Source of the DNA: Sphingomonas sp. PP-CE-3G-477
GTDB taxonomy: Bacteria; Pseudomonadota; Alphaproteobacteria; Sphingomonadales; Sphingomonadaceae
Assembly: GCF_003050745.1 (NCBI RefSeq)
Contig: NZ_QAOF01000005.1
Span: 239,309-303,308, forward strand
Direction of reading: 5' to 3'
DNA: 64,000 nucleotides
Part shown: piece after piece, positions 1 through 11,544 of the stretch
Layout: every line of letters begins with the position of its first letter
Position numbering within the stretch: position 1 is the first letter of the stretch
Translations under genes and position numbers: made by a program
Notes under the pieces: model-generated
What the model saw: the letters and a program-made list of their open reading frames with translations, nothing else
Told to the model about the DNA's origin: nothing
Databases searched by the model: none

Positions 1-94
1 CCAGAATGTCAGCATGACTGACGTATTAATCGATCAAATCAACCAAATTAGCTAAGAACAATTCTCAACAAGGCTTATTGATACCGAAGCGGAC

Positions 95-901
95 CTACTT
101 GCTGAGCAACCAGACCAGCGCGGCCGAGCCGGCAGCTACCCGGTACCAGGCAAAAGGCACGAACCCGTGTTTGGTGACGATCCCGACGAACCACTTCACC
201 ACCAGCAGCGCGACGATGAACGACACCGCAGCGCCGATCGCGATCGCGCCAAGCCCGACACCGCCGCTAGCGATTGCATCGCGGTTCTTTAGCAGTTCGA
301 GCGCGCTTGCCCCCAGCATCGTCGGGATCGCGAGAAAGAAGCTGAACTCGGCCGCCGTGCGCCGCTCGACGCCCAACGCCAGCGCACCGAGAATCGTCGC
401 ACCGGAGCGGCTGACGCCGGGGACCATCGCCAGGCACTGAAGGAAACCGATACCGATTACCGTCTTCAGGGGAATGTCCGCCACGCCGCTGATGTCGCTG
501 CGCGGCGCGAACCGCTCGACCGCGAGGATCGCGAAGCCGCCGACGATCAGCGCGATCGCGACCACCTCAGCATTCCCGAGCAGCGCCTCGATATACTTGT
601 GCAGCGCAAGGCCGATCACCGCCGCCGGGATGAACGCGACGACGAGGTTGCGCAGAAACAGCCAGGATTTCGGCTCGCGCTTCAACAGCCCCATGCCGAC
701 CGCCCAGAACGTCCGCCAGTACAGCACGACGATCGCGAGAATCGCGCCGAGCTGGATCACGACGTTGAAAACTTCCCAGCGCCCCGCGTCATAGCCGAGC
801 AGCCGTGTCGCGAGAATCAGATGCCCAGTCGACGAGACGGGAAGGAATTCGGTGATCCCTTCGACGATGCCGAGGAGGATGACGGTGAGAAGTTCGGTCA
901 A
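95..901 (-). CDS. uppP: Undecaprenyl-diphosphatase UppP (BacA family)
   Basis: Integral inner-membrane phosphatase that recycles undecaprenyl pyrophosphate to the monophosphate carrier used for peptidoglycan and O-antigen synthesis; loss or gain alters bacitracin tolerance. The 268-residue product has the family length. The two family signatures are visible: EGITEFLPVSSTGH near residue 14 and PGVSRSG near residue 160, both part of the active site, with about seven or eight hydrophobic segments between and after them. The start is TTG (residues MTELLTVILL). It lies 68 bases after the epimerase gene on the same strand, so the two probably share a transcript. Confidence 0.95.
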   Translation of the reverse strand: MTELLTVILLGIVEGITEFLPVSSTGHLILATRLLGYDAGRWEVFNVVIQLGAILAIVVLYWRTFWAVGMGLLKREPKSWLFLRNLVVAFIPAAVIGLALHKYIEALLGNAEVVAIALIVGGFAILAVERFAPRSDISGVADIPLKTVIGIGFLQCLAMVPGVSRSGATILGALALGVERRTAAEFSFFLAIPTMLGASALELLKNRDAIASGGVGLGAIAIGAAVSFIVALLVVKWFVGIVTKHGFVPFAWYRVAAGSAALVWLLSK

Positions 902-969
902 GCAGGCGCTCCGGCGTCGCGGGTTTCAAAAAAGGCGCGGGTGTCAGGGCAGGCTTAGCACGTGCAGCA

Positions 970-1923
970 TCAGCCTGCGTGAACTTCCGCCCGCGTTTCG
1001 GCGCGCCGGCCGAACCGTCCGGCCTTGCGAAAGCGCACCAGCCAGCCCGGTGCGACCGTCGACAGCGGCGTCGCCTCGATCCCGAACGCGGCAAGGCCAT
1101 CGGTGCCGGTGACGATATTATCGCTCTGCAGCATCGTCCACTGGTCCTTGGTGATCGGCGCGCCCGGCAGGAAGCCGCCCTTCGCGATCAGCGCGCCGGC
1201 AAAGTCCGGCAGCTCGATGATCGAGGGATTGCGGCCGATCGTCTTGGCGATCCAGCGGATGAGATTGCCCATCGTGATGATATCCGGCCCGCCGAGTTCC
1301 AGCGTCTGGCCGCCGAACGTCTCGGGATCGGACGCCGCTGCCACCACTGCGTCGGCCACGTTGCCGACGAACACCGGCTGGAACTTCGCGCCCGCGCGCA
1401 GGACCGGCACGACCGGCGCCTTGGCGATCATCCCGGCAAAGCGGTTCACGAACTGGTCTTCCTGGCCGAACACGATCGACGGTCGCAGGATGGTCGCGGT
1501 CGGGAACGCCCCGAGCACCGCTGCCTCGCCCTGTCCCTTGGACTTGCCGTATGCCGAGGCGGAGGCAGGATCGGCGCCGATCGCCGAGACGTGCACGAGC
1601 GCACCGACGCCGGCCGCCGCCGCAGCCTGCGCCACCGTCTGCGCGCCGAGTGCCTGGACGCGCTGGAAATCGCCCGCGAGCACGCCGACCAGGTTCACCA
1701 CCACGTCCGAGCCGTGCACCGCATGCGCGATCGTCTCGGGCTTGGTGACGTCGGCACCGACGAACTGCGTCTGGCCGAGCCCGCCGAGCGGTTTTAGGAA
1801 GAACGCCTGCCGCGGATCGCGCTGTGCGATGCGGACGCGGGCGCCCGTCGCCAGCAGCGCCTGTGCGACATAGCGGCCGACGAAACCGCCACCCCCGATC
1901 AGCGTCACCAGTTTGTCGTTCAT
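970..1923 (-). CDS. NAD(P)-binding epimerase, complex I NDUFA9-like subfamily
   Basis: Atypical short-chain dehydrogenase/epimerase with a Rossmann fold. The N-terminus carries the dinucleotide motif GGGGFVGR, and the body follows the NAD-dependent epimerase/NmrA pattern (VVNLVGVLAG, HVSAIGAD, YGKSKGQGE with the catalytic-type Tyr-x3-Lys). I start it at the ATG at 1923 because the longer open frame runs through the tRNA-Leu gene and is not credible; this gives 317 residues, normal for the family. Relatives are annotated as complex I NDUFA9 subunit family proteins; the substrate is unknown. Probable operon with uppP downstream. Confidence 0.85.
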   Translation of the reverse strand: MNDKLVTLIGGGGFVGRYVAQALLATGARVRIAQRDPRQAFFLKPLGGLGQTQFVGADVTKPETIAHAVHGSDVVVNLVGVLAGDFQRVQALGAQTVAQAAAAAGVGALVHVSAIGADPASASAYGKSKGQGEAAVLGAFPTATILRPSIVFGQEDQFVNRFAGMIAKAPVVPVLRAGAKFQPVFVGNVADAVVAAASDPETFGGQTLELGGPDIITMGNLIRWIAKTIGRNPSIIELPDFAGALIAKGGFLPGAPITKDQWTMLQSDNIVTGTDGLAAFGIEATPLSTVAPGWLVRFRKAGRFGRRAETRAEVHAG

Positions 1924-2035
1924 CGCGCGTCCGTCCACTTTGTTTTGCCTGCCAATCACGAATAACCCCTTGCCCCAGCAAGAGGCGTGTTGACAAGCAT
2001 CGGGACCCTCCACTAGAGGCGCCCTCCTACCCAGT

Positions 2036-2122
2036 GCCCGGATGGCGGAATTGGTAGACGCACCAGCTTCAGGTGCTGGCGATCGCAAGGTCGTGGAGGT
2101 TCGAGTCCTCTTCCGGGCACCA
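2036..2122 (+). tRNA. tRNA-Leu (anticodon CAG)
   Basis: An 87-nt class II tRNA. The acceptor stem GCCCGGA pairs with TCCGGGC, followed by discriminator A and an encoded CCA. The anticodon arm is CCAGC / loop TTCAGGT / GCTGG, giving anticodon CAG. A long variable arm and a T-loop TTCGAGT are present. It reads leucine codon CUG. Confidence 0.97.
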
Positions 2123-2859
2123 CTACTGATCGAAGGCGGGCAGTGTGCCGTCTTCGACGGAACGTCCTGCAGCGACACCGTTTTCAAGGCATGAGACCGG
2201 ACCGGAGGGCATGATCTCCCGCTTCGACGCACCTGCCGTATCGATCAACATTTCGAGGTAGGCGGACCGGAGAGCGCTGCTGTCGCCCCGCATCTTTTTA
2301 CGCGGCATATCGCTGAAACGATCGATCGCTTTCTCGTCAGATCCAGTCCGACAGGGTTCAGCGTGCGGGGTTTACCTTCGAGCCGGCGAGGTCGCGTTCT
2401 GCCCGATTTTCCTCTGGACCAGCGGCACTACGATGCCGTCGCGGTTGGATGGCAGCGTATAGCTTTAATGAAGCCGTCCCCGCGCAGTGTCTCGTTGAGG
2501 GCGACGACGAGGTCTGAGCGGCGTTTGGTAATTCTGGCGAGCGCGTTGAGGTCGGTGAGCGCCGCACCAGCCGGCTTCCGTCCATACGGCGGCGCGGGTC
2601 CACCGGACCGCATCGAATAGACCCTATTCAGACGGACATAGCGTGATTGCCGATGGGGGCGGGCAGGTGAGTGCGACCACGCATAACAATCGTACAATCG
2701 ACCAAATCTAACAGATATGTCATATTGTGTGTCCTTTTCGGCACTAGGTTTCCGAAAGTTACAATTTCAAGTCACGGCGTCTTTACTCGAAATCGGGAGG
2801 CTCGCATGCCTCTGTCATCGCCTTGCATCACCGTACGTTTCGGCAGGTAGGGGTAGGCC
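2123..2859. other. Gene-poor stretch between tRNA-Leu and TonB receptor
   Basis: About 740 bases with only short, poorly supported open frames on the minus strand (for example 2123-2308 and 2428-2697). None has a recognisable domain or a convincing ribosome-binding site. The position just 3' of a tRNA and the patchy composition would fit decayed mobile DNA, but no integrase, repeat or attachment copy is visible. The last 150 bases are more AT-rich and probably hold the promoter of the receptor gene. Confidence 0.5.
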
Positions 2860-2937
2860 ATGACCGATGCGGATCGTCAAAACGACCGTGTCGGGTCGAG
2901 TTGGGGAATTGTTCGTGATCACAACATCTTGCTTTAA
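2860..2937 (+). CDS. Possible 25-residue leader peptide upstream of TonB receptor
   Basis: A 25-codon frame starting ATG at 2860 (MTDADRQNDRVG...) and ending TAA at 2935-2937. It has the best Shine-Dalgarno in the region, AGGGG at 2849-2853, six bases before its ATG. It overlaps the proposed GTG start of the receptor gene at 2915, so it could couple translation. This is a short frame and may be fortuitous; no homologue is known to me. Confidence 0.25.
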   Translation: MTDADRQNDRVGSSWGIVRDHNILL

Positions 2938-5900
2938 GTCCAGGGCAATGCTTCTCGCTGCTGCAACGCCGCTGGCGTTCATCATGTCGACGGCTTCGGG
3001 GTTCGCCCAGGACGCGACGACAACTCCTGACGCAACGGCTGCCACGACTGCGCCGCTTCCGGCACAAACCGCTGACAAGGCCTCGGCCGATGCGCCAGCT
3101 CAGGACATCGTCGTCACCGGTTCGCGGTTTCGTCGTACCGATACCGAGACGCCGTCGCCCGTCACCGTGCTGACGACCGAGAACCTCACGCGGGCAGGCA
3201 TCACCAACATCAACGACGCGGTGCGGTCGATCTCGGCCGATGGCGCCGGGTCGATCTCGACCGGGTTCCAGAACGGCTTCTCGGCCGGTGGTGCGGCGGT
3301 GTCGCTGCGCGGTCTGGGCGTGTCGTCGACGCTGGTGTTGATCGACGGCCTGCGTTCGACCAACTTCCCGCTCAACGACGATGGCCACAACGCCTATGTC
3401 GATCTCAATTCGATCCCGTTCAGCGCGGTCGAGCGGATCGAAGTGCTGAAGGATGGCGCATCGGCAACCTATGGCGCCGACGCGATCGGTGGCGTCGTCA
3501 ACGTCATCATGAAGAAGCAGTTCGTCGGCGTCGCCGGCACGGCCGAAGGCGGCGTGAGCGAGCATGGCGACGGCAGCCGCTACCGTGCCAACCTGACCGC
3601 CGGCTTTGGCGACTACGCCTCGACCGGTTGGAACTTCTACGTCAACGGCGAATATCAGCGTGATTCCGCGATTGCCGTGAAGGATCGTGGGTTTCCGTAC
3701 AACACGCTCGACTTGAGCTCGATCGGCGGGATCGACGGCAACGCCGCCGATAGTTCGCTGACGACGGCAACCGCCAATGCCGTCGTGGTCCGGGCCGGGC
3801 AGACGGATACGAACAACCCCTTTGCAGGTAGCACGGCGGCGACCCCGAGCGGAACTTACGTCAACGCAGCCGGGCTGACGGTTCCCTACAGCAACTACAC
3901 GACGCTGAACACGAACTGCGCAAACGGGACTTATACGGTCACGAGCGGCGCCTCACGAGGCACTGGATGCCGTCACGACAACACGTACGAATACGGCCAG
4001 ATCCAGCCGATGCAGGAACGCTACAACTTTAGCGGTCGCTTGAGCGTCCGTCTTAGCGACAACATCGAAGGCTATGTCACCGGCAGCTATTCCAACAGCC
4101 GGGTCGACATCGTTCGTCCGCCTGCGGCGATCCGTCAGACGCAGCCTTACGGTGCAGCCCCAGCCCTGGCGTCGAGCAACCCGGGCATCGTCCTTCCCGT
4201 CTACATCTGCGCTGCGGGCGTGAACTGCGCGACTGCCGCCGATCGGACGCGGAATCCGAACAACCCGTACGCGCTGGCTGGCGAGGACAGCGCTGCCCGC
4301 ATCTATTATCTGTTCGGCGACATCCCCGTCGGGACGAGCCGCACCAACGAAGTCATCCGCGGTGCCGCCGGCCTGCATGGCGATTTCGGCGACGGTTGGA
4401 ACTGGCAGGTCGACGCGGTCGGCGCGAAGGACAACCTCAACATCACGTCGTTCGGTGTGATCAACATCGCCGGCCTGAAGCAGGCGATCAACACCGGCGC
4501 GTACAACTTCATGGATCCAAGCCAGAACAGCGCCGCAACACGCGCGCTGGTCTCGCCGACCTACACGGTAGGGTCGCACACCTCGATGGTGTCGCTCGAC
4601 GGGTCGATCAGCAAGGCATTGTTCCAGCTTCCGGGTGGTCCGCTCCAACTCGCCGTCGGTGGGCAGGTGCGTCACGAGGTCGAAGAGAATAACAGCCTGA
4701 ACGCCAACCTCGATCGTTACGCCAACACCTCGGCAGCTTTTGGCAAGCACACCGTTTCGGCGGCGTATTTCGAAATCAGCGCACCGGTGCTGACGCAGCT
4801 CGAGATTAACGCGTCGGGCCGTTACGATCACTATTCGGAAGGGTTCGGACGCTTCTCGCCAAAGGTCGGCGCGAAGTTCACGCCGATCAAGGAACTCGCG
4901 ATCCGCGGTACCTATTCGCAGGGCTTCCGTGCACCGACGTTCGCCGAGAACAACCCGCTCAGCAGCTTTGCCGGTTTCGTCACCTACACGCCGCCGACCA
5001 GCTTCCAGCTTGCGCATGGCGGTTTGATCAACCCTCCTGCGAACTCGGGTCTCACGCCGAACACGAACCCGTATGCGCAGTCCTACAGCCTCGGCTCGGG
5101 CTTCAGCGGCAACCCCGATCTAAAGCCTGAGAAGTCGCGCAGCTTCACCGCGGGTACGGTCGTCCAGCCGCTGCCGTGGCTGAGCTTCACGGTCGATTAC
5201 TACAACATCAAGAAGAGCGACGTGATCGTGACCGGCCCGAACGCCGGCGCCGCTCGTGCTGCCTATTACGCCGGGCAGCCGCTGCCGGCCGGTTACACGG
5301 TGTCGGCGGTCGACGCGATCGATCCGTTGTTTCCGACTGCGATCCCCCGCGTGCTGATCATCAATGCGCCCTATGTGAACGCGGCGAGCGTCAAGACCGA
5401 GGGGCTCGATTTCGGCCTGAACGCCAACATTCCGCTGACCGACGACATCCGCTTCGTCAGCCGGGCCGACGTGACTCGCGTCCTGAAGTACAACCAGGAC
5501 AATGGCGACGGCGTGATCCAGAAGTTCGCCGGTACGCTCGGACCGTACGAGCTGTCGTCGGGCGCGGGTACGCCGAAGTGGCGCGGCAACTGGCAGAACA
5601 CGCTGGAATTCGGGGCACTGTCGATCAGCGCGACGACCTATTATGTGTCGAAGATCAAGGCAGTGGCCGCCGACGAGGGTACGCCGCTGACCTGCTCGGA
5701 TGATCCCGACCTCGACGGCAACCTCTACGGTACCGGTACGAAGTTCTGTAACGTCAAGCGCTTCATCTACGCCGATCTGAACGTCGCCGTTGCCGTGAAC
5801 GACAAGTTCTCGTTCAACTTCAATGTCGGCAACTTCACCAACGAGAAGGCGCCAATCGCACCGGCTTCGTATTCCGGCACGAACTATCTGCCGACCTGGC

Positions 5901-5956
5901 ATTATGCCGGCGTCATCGGCCGTACCTTCCGCGCCGGTGCGAACTTCACGTTCTAA
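2915..5956 (+). CDS. TonB-dependent outer-membrane receptor
   Basis: Outer-membrane beta-barrel receptor that imports a ligand using TonB energy; the ligand cannot be told from sequence. Order: signal peptide (AMLLAAATPLAF, cleavage near GFAQ-D), TonB-box-like DIVVTGSRFRR, plug domain with ERIEVLKDGASATYGADAIGGVVN, then a long barrel with SKVGAKFTP, TYSQGFRAPTF, NPDLKPEKS and a final aromatic residue (GANFTF), all classic. Start choice: GTG at 2915 gives a good signal peptide with GGGGA about eight bases upstream; ATG 2867 and ATG 2948 are alternatives. A hairpin terminator follows directly. Confidence 0.93.
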   Translation: MITTSCFKSRAMLLAAATPLAFIMSTASGFAQDATTTPDATAATTAPLPAQTADKASADAPAQDIVVTGSRFRRTDTETPSPVTVLTTENLTRAGITNINDAVRSISADGAGSISTGFQNGFSAGGAAVSLRGLGVSSTLVLIDGLRSTNFPLNDDGHNAYVDLNSIPFSAVERIEVLKDGASATYGADAIGGVVNVIMKKQFVGVAGTAEGGVSEHGDGSRYRANLTAGFGDYASTGWNFYVNGEYQRDSAIAVKDRGFPYNTLDLSSIGGIDGNAADSSLTTATANAVVVRAGQTDTNNPFAGSTAATPSGTYVNAAGLTVPYSNYTTLNTNCANGTYTVTSGASRGTGCRHDNTYEYGQIQPMQERYNFSGRLSVRLSDNIEGYVTGSYSNSRVDIVRPPAAIRQTQPYGAAPALASSNPGIVLPVYICAAGVNCATAADRTRNPNNPYALAGEDSAARIYYLFGDIPVGTSRTNEVIRGAAGLHGDFGDGWNWQVDAVGAKDNLNITSFGVINIAGLKQAINTGAYNFMDPSQNSAATRALVSPTYTVGSHTSMVSLDGSISKALFQLPGGPLQLAVGGQVRHEVEENNSLNANLDRYANTSAAFGKHTVSAAYFEISAPVLTQLEINASGRYDHYSEGFGRFSPKVGAKFTPIKELAIRGTYSQGFRAPTFAENNPLSSFAGFVTYTPPTSFQLAHGGLINPPANSGLTPNTNPYAQSYSLGSGFSGNPDLKPEKSRSFTAGTVVQPLPWLSFTVDYYNIKKSDVIVTGPNAGAARAAYYAGQPLPAGYTVSAVDAIDPLFPTAIPRVLIINAPYVNAASVKTEGLDFGLNANIPLTDDIRFVSRADVTRVLKYNQDNGDGVIQKFAGTLGPYELSSGAGTPKWRGNWQNTLEFGALSISATTYYVSKIKAVAADEGTPLTCSDDPDLDGNLYGTGTKFCNVKRFIYADLNVAVAVNDKFSFNFNVGNFTNEKAPIAPASYSGTNYLPTWHYAGVIGRTFRAGANFTF

Positions 5957-5974
5957 CGCATATCGCTAAATCGT

Positions 5975-6010
5975 AAAAAGGGCGGCTTCCTCGCGGAAGT
6001 CGCCCTTTTT
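5975..6010. terminator. Bidirectional intrinsic terminator
   Basis: Perfect-looking hairpin: AAAAAGGGCG and CTTCC on the left arm, GGAAG and CGCCCTTTTT on the right arm, with a short CTCGC-type loop. It has A-tracts on one side and T-tracts on the other, so it can end both the TonB receptor gene (plus) and clpB (minus). Confidence 0.9.
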
Positions 6011-6014
6011 ACGT

Positions 6015-8594
<2,580 letters not shown>

Positions 8595-8630
8595 GACGAA
8601 TTCCTGTGGGATTGGTTCGGTGTTGGCCGA

Positions 8631-8659
8631 AAGATGGTGTTGTATTTGGGCAACACAAG
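8631..8659 (-). promoter_or_regulatory. Candidate RpoH (sigma-32) promoter of clpB
   Basis: On the minus strand CTTG (8656-8659) is followed, after 17 bases, by ACCATCT (around 8631-8639). This resembles the alphaproteobacterial sigma-32 pattern (CTTG, spacer, CCATAT-like). It is about 40 bases before the clpB start, where a heat-shock promoter is expected. The match is partial, so this is a suggestion. Confidence 0.35.
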
Positions 8660-8766
8660 AGGCGGGCGCAGTTCGGATGCTAGGGCCCGCGCGAGGCATC
8701 CGGAATAGCGTTTATTGTCGGTATCGAAGCGCCGCCGTCATCGCTATGTTCAGGTTCGCATGCTAT

Positions 8767-9189
8767 ATGGATGGCGTGTCCACAGCGCTCCCCCATACCT
8801 ACGCCATCGGCATCGAGCCGGCCGACATCGACTTCATGGGTCACGTCAACAACGCGAACTATCTGAAGTGGGTACAGGCCGCGGTGATCGACCATTGGCA
8901 GCGCCTTGCGCCTGCCGAGGCGGTGGCCGGGCACCTCTGGGTCGCGCTGAAACACGAGATTACGTATCGGAAACCGGCGTTTCTTGACGACGACGTCATC
9001 GCGACGGTGTTGCTCGAGAAGGTCCAGGGCGCGCGCGCGTTCTACGAGACGATCATCAAGCGCGGCGAAGACGTGCTCGCCGAGGTGAAGTCGAGCTGGT
9101 GCTGCCTCGATGCCGAGACGCTCCGCCCGTCGCGGCTGGCGAACAGCGTCGTCGAGCATTTCTTCCCGAAAACCGACCCTAAAGACTGA
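8767..9189 (+). CDS. Acyl-CoA thioesterase, 4-hydroxybenzoyl-CoA thioesterase/FadM type
   Basis: Single-hotdog thioesterase that hydrolyses acyl-CoA thioesters in the cytosol. The signature DIDFMGHVNNANYLKW contains the catalytic-type Asp and the start of the hotdog helix; KHEITYRKPAFLDD is the following conserved strand pair. At 140 residues (start ATG 8767) it has the normal length; ATG 8746 would add seven residues. The gene stands alone, divergent from clpB, and the natural acyl chain is unknown. Confidence 0.88.
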   Translation: MDGVSTALPHTYAIGIEPADIDFMGHVNNANYLKWVQAAVIDHWQRLAPAEAVAGHLWVALKHEITYRKPAFLDDDVIATVLLEKVQGARAFYETIIKRGEDVLAEVKSSWCCLDAETLRPSRLANSVVEHFFPKTDPKD

Positions 9190-9210
9190 CGTCTCTCGGG
9201 CGATCGACCC

Positions 9211-9369
9211 TCAGAAATCGATCGCCATGCCCTTCAGTTCCCAATCGCCATAGCGCGTAGGATCGCGCGGTTCGGGGTCCTTGTCCGGCACGATCGCCTC
9301 GGGTTTCGGCACCGGCGTGTTCTTCGCGAGATATTCGGGTGGCTTAACGTGATCGGGGCGCTGGCCCAT
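9211..9369 (-). CDS. DUF1674 protein, succinate dehydrogenase assembly factor 4-like
   Basis: A 52-residue protein (start ATG 9369) that ends in the family hallmark DPTRYGDWELKGMAIDF; the DUF1674/SDHAF4 motif is NPTRYGDWE-KG-DF at the extreme C-terminus. The eukaryotic relative helps mature the flavinated SdhA subunit; that role in bacteria is inferred. No sdh genes are nearby. It starts head-to-head with rsmB on the other strand. Confidence 0.85.
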   Translation of the reverse strand: MGQRPDHVKPPEYLAKNTPVPKPEAIVPDKDPEPRDPTRYGDWELKGMAIDF

Positions 9370-9475
9370 CGCGGCTCTCCGGATTTGCGTGTTGGCGTCG
9401 TAACCGCCACATGGGCCCTGTTGCGCCGCTTTGCCATAACGGCCGCGCGACAAACCGAACGCGAAGGACCTTCAT

Positions 9476-10753
9476 ATGCCCGACTATACCCACGCCCCCG
9501 AGCCGCTCGGCGTCCCCACCCGCCGCGCCGCGCTCCGCCTGCTCGACGCCGTCCTGCGTCGCGGCGAGTCGCTCGAGTCCGCGCTGCCTGCCGCAACGCG
9601 TGCCATCCACGGCCCCGATCGCGGCCTAGCCCACGCGATCGCCGCCGAGACGCTTCGTCGCCTCCCCGATCTCGACGCGATGATCGATTCTGTCACCAAG
9701 ACCAACCTGCCCGACGATGCCAAGGCGCGGATGGCGCTGCGGATCGCGCTCGTCCAGGTTCTGATCCTCGGCACGCCCTCGCACGCCGCGATCTCGACCG
9801 TGTTGCCGCTGGTCGATGGCGGCCCGCGCAAGCTCGTCCACGGCGTGTTCGGCACGCTGTTCCGCGCCAACATGCTGCTCCCCGAAGTGCCGGCGCTGCC
9901 GGCCCCCGTCGAACTGCGTTGGGAAGCCGCGTGGGGCGAGGAGATGGTCGACGCCGCCGGCCGCGCGATCGCCCAGGTGCCGCCGCTCGACCTGACGATC
10001 GCCGACCCGTCCGAGACCGAAGGCTGGCGCGAGAAACTCGGGGGCGAGAGTTTCATGCCCGGCCACCTGCGTCTCGGCGACCACGATTCCGTCCCCGACA
10101 TGGCAGGCTTCGGCGACGGCGCGTGGTGGGTACAGGACATCGCCGCCTCGCTGCCCGCGCGGTTGCTCGGGAAAGGGGAGGGCCACGTCCTCGATCTCTG
10201 CGCAGCCCCCGGCGGCAAGACGCTGCAACTCGCGAGCGCCGGCTGGACCGTCACCTCGGTCGACAATTCGCAGAGCCGCATCAAGCGCCTGCGCGAAAAC
10301 CTGTATCGCACGCACCTGAAGGCCGAGGTCGTCAACGCCGACATCCTCGAATGGGCGCCGAGCGAGCCCGCCGACGCGATCCTGATCGACGCGCCGTGCA
10401 GCGCCACCGGCATCTTCCGCCGCCACCCCGACGTCCTCCACCGCGTCCGCCCCTCGATCATCGCCGAGACCGCGGCGCTCCAGGCGCGCATCTTCGCGCG
10501 CGCGGCGGACTGGGTGAAGCCGGGTGGCACGCTCGTGTACGCCACCTGCTCGCTCGAACCGTCGGAAGGCGAAGCGCAACTCGACGCGTTCCTCGCCGCC
10601 CGCAGCGACTACACGATCGCCCCGATCGACCAGTCGGAACTCCCCGCCGGTATTACGCCGACGGAGGCGGGCACGCTCCGCACGCTCCCCGGCATGCTGG
10701 CCGACCAAGGCGGCTGCGATGGTTTCTTCATCGCGAGACTGAAGCGCAGCTAA
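9476..10753 (+). CDS. rsmB: 16S rRNA (cytosine-5) methyltransferase, RsmB/NOP family
   Basis: SAM-dependent enzyme expected to methylate C967 of 16S rRNA. Residues about 10-140 form a NusB-like RNA-binding domain. The methyltransferase domain has the SAM motif DLCAAPGGKT (about 239-248), the PCS motif DAPCSATGIFRRHPD (Cys near 306) and the second cysteine motif YATCSLEPSEG (Cys near 358), the two-cysteine chemistry of m5C enzymes. Length 425 residues is typical. The next gene, rpe, is separated by a palindromic repeat. Confidence 0.93.
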   Translation: MPDYTHAPEPLGVPTRRAALRLLDAVLRRGESLESALPAATRAIHGPDRGLAHAIAAETLRRLPDLDAMIDSVTKTNLPDDAKARMALRIALVQVLILGTPSHAAISTVLPLVDGGPRKLVHGVFGTLFRANMLLPEVPALPAPVELRWEAAWGEEMVDAAGRAIAQVPPLDLTIADPSETEGWREKLGGESFMPGHLRLGDHDSVPDMAGFGDGAWWVQDIAASLPARLLGKGEGHVLDLCAAPGGKTLQLASAGWTVTSVDNSQSRIKRLRENLYRTHLKAEVVNADILEWAPSEPADAILIDAPCSATGIFRRHPDVLHRVRPSIIAETAALQARIFARAADWVKPGGTLVYATCSLEPSEGEAQLDAFLAARSDYTIAPIDQSELPAGITPTEAGTLRTLPGMLADQGGCDGFFIARLKRS

Positions 10754-10765
10754 CCAAGAAGGCCG

Positions 10766-10844
10766 TTCCCCCGCGAAGGCGGGGGCCCAGGATGACTCAG
10801 CGGGCCGTTCGTAACCCTGGATTCCTGCCTGCGCAGGAAAACAT
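10766..10844. repeat. 79-bp palindromic element, family B copy 1
   Basis: Starts TTCCCCCGCGAAGGCGGGGG followed by CCCAGGA, and ends CGTAACCCTGG then a degenerate GCCTGCGCAGGAAAACAT. Both ends are short hairpins. It has the same length and ends as the copy at 15117-15195. It lies between rsmB and rpe. Confidence 0.85.
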
Positions 10845-10887
10845 GAGGGGCTGGTACAGCGTACCGGTCCCGCGCTAGGACAAAATC

Positions 10888-11544
10888 ATGCAACCCGTCC
10901 GCATCGCCCCCTCGATCCTCTCCGCCGACTTCTCGAAACTCGGCGAGGAAGTTCGCGCCATTGACGCGGCCGGCGCCGACTGGATCCACATCGACGTGAT
11001 GGACGGGCATTTCGTCCCCAACATCTCGTTCGGCCCCGCGGTCATGAAATCGGTCCGCGGCGTCACCACCAAGCCGTTCGACGTCCACCTGATGATCTCC
11101 CCCGTCGACGCCTATCTCGATGCGTTCGCGGAGGCCGGCGCCGACTGCATCACCGTGCATTACGAAGCCGGCCCGCACATCCACCGCTCACTCCAGCACA
11201 TCAAGGGCCTCGGCAAGCGCGCTGGCGTCGTCATCTGCCCCGGCACGCCGGCCAAAATGCTCGACTACCTCATGGACATGGTCGACCTCGTCCTCGTGAT
11301 GAGCGTCAACCCCGGCTTCGGCGGCCAGAGCTTCATCCCCAGCCAGCTCAAGAAGATCTCGGCGATCCGCACGATGATCGAAAAGAGCGGCCGCGCGATC
11401 GATCTCGAAGTCGATGGCGGCGTCGACGCGGAATGGGCCAAGCGCTGCATCGACGCCGGCGCCGACGCGCTGGTCGCCGGCACCTCGGTCTTCCGCGGTG
11501 GCCCCGACCACTACGCCGCCAACATCGCCGCGTTGCGGGGATGA
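10888..11544 (+). CDS. rpe: Ribulose-phosphate 3-epimerase
   Basis: Interconverts ribulose-5-phosphate and xylulose-5-phosphate in the pentose phosphate pathway. Motifs of the TIM-barrel family are clear: [12 protein letters not shown] at the N-terminus, [12 protein letters not shown] with metal and catalytic residues, [11 protein letters not shown] for phosphate binding and LEVDGGV with the catalytic Asp near the C-terminus. Length 218 residues is normal. Its stop overlaps the start of the heparinase-like gene (ATGA), indicating translational coupling. Confidence 0.97.
   Translation: MQPVRIAPSILSADFSKLGEEVRAIDAAGADWIHIDVMDGHFVPNISFGPAVMKSVRGVTTKPFDVHLMISPVDAYLDAFAEAGADCITVHYEAGPHIHRSLQHIKGLGKRAGVVICPGTPAKMLDYLMDMVDLVLVMSVNPGFGGQSFIPSQLKKISAIRTMIEKSGRAIDLEVDGGVDAEWAKRCIDAGADALVAGTSVFRGGPDHYAANIAALRG

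Noticed and set aside
1924..2232. N-terminal extension of the epimerase frame
   Set aside because: It runs antisense through tRNA-Leu, and the Rossmann motif starts only a few residues after the ATG at 1923.
2428..2697. 89-codon minus-strand frame between tRNA-Leu and the receptor
   Set aside because: Part of it (ALARITKRRSDLVVALNE) looks protein-like, but there is no ribosome site or family match and it overlaps a competing plus-strand frame. Left as unassigned.
3953..5017. Long antisense open frame inside the TonB receptor gene
   Set aside because: Typical GC-rich shadow frame with Arg-rich, domain-free translation; the plus strand has full receptor motifs.
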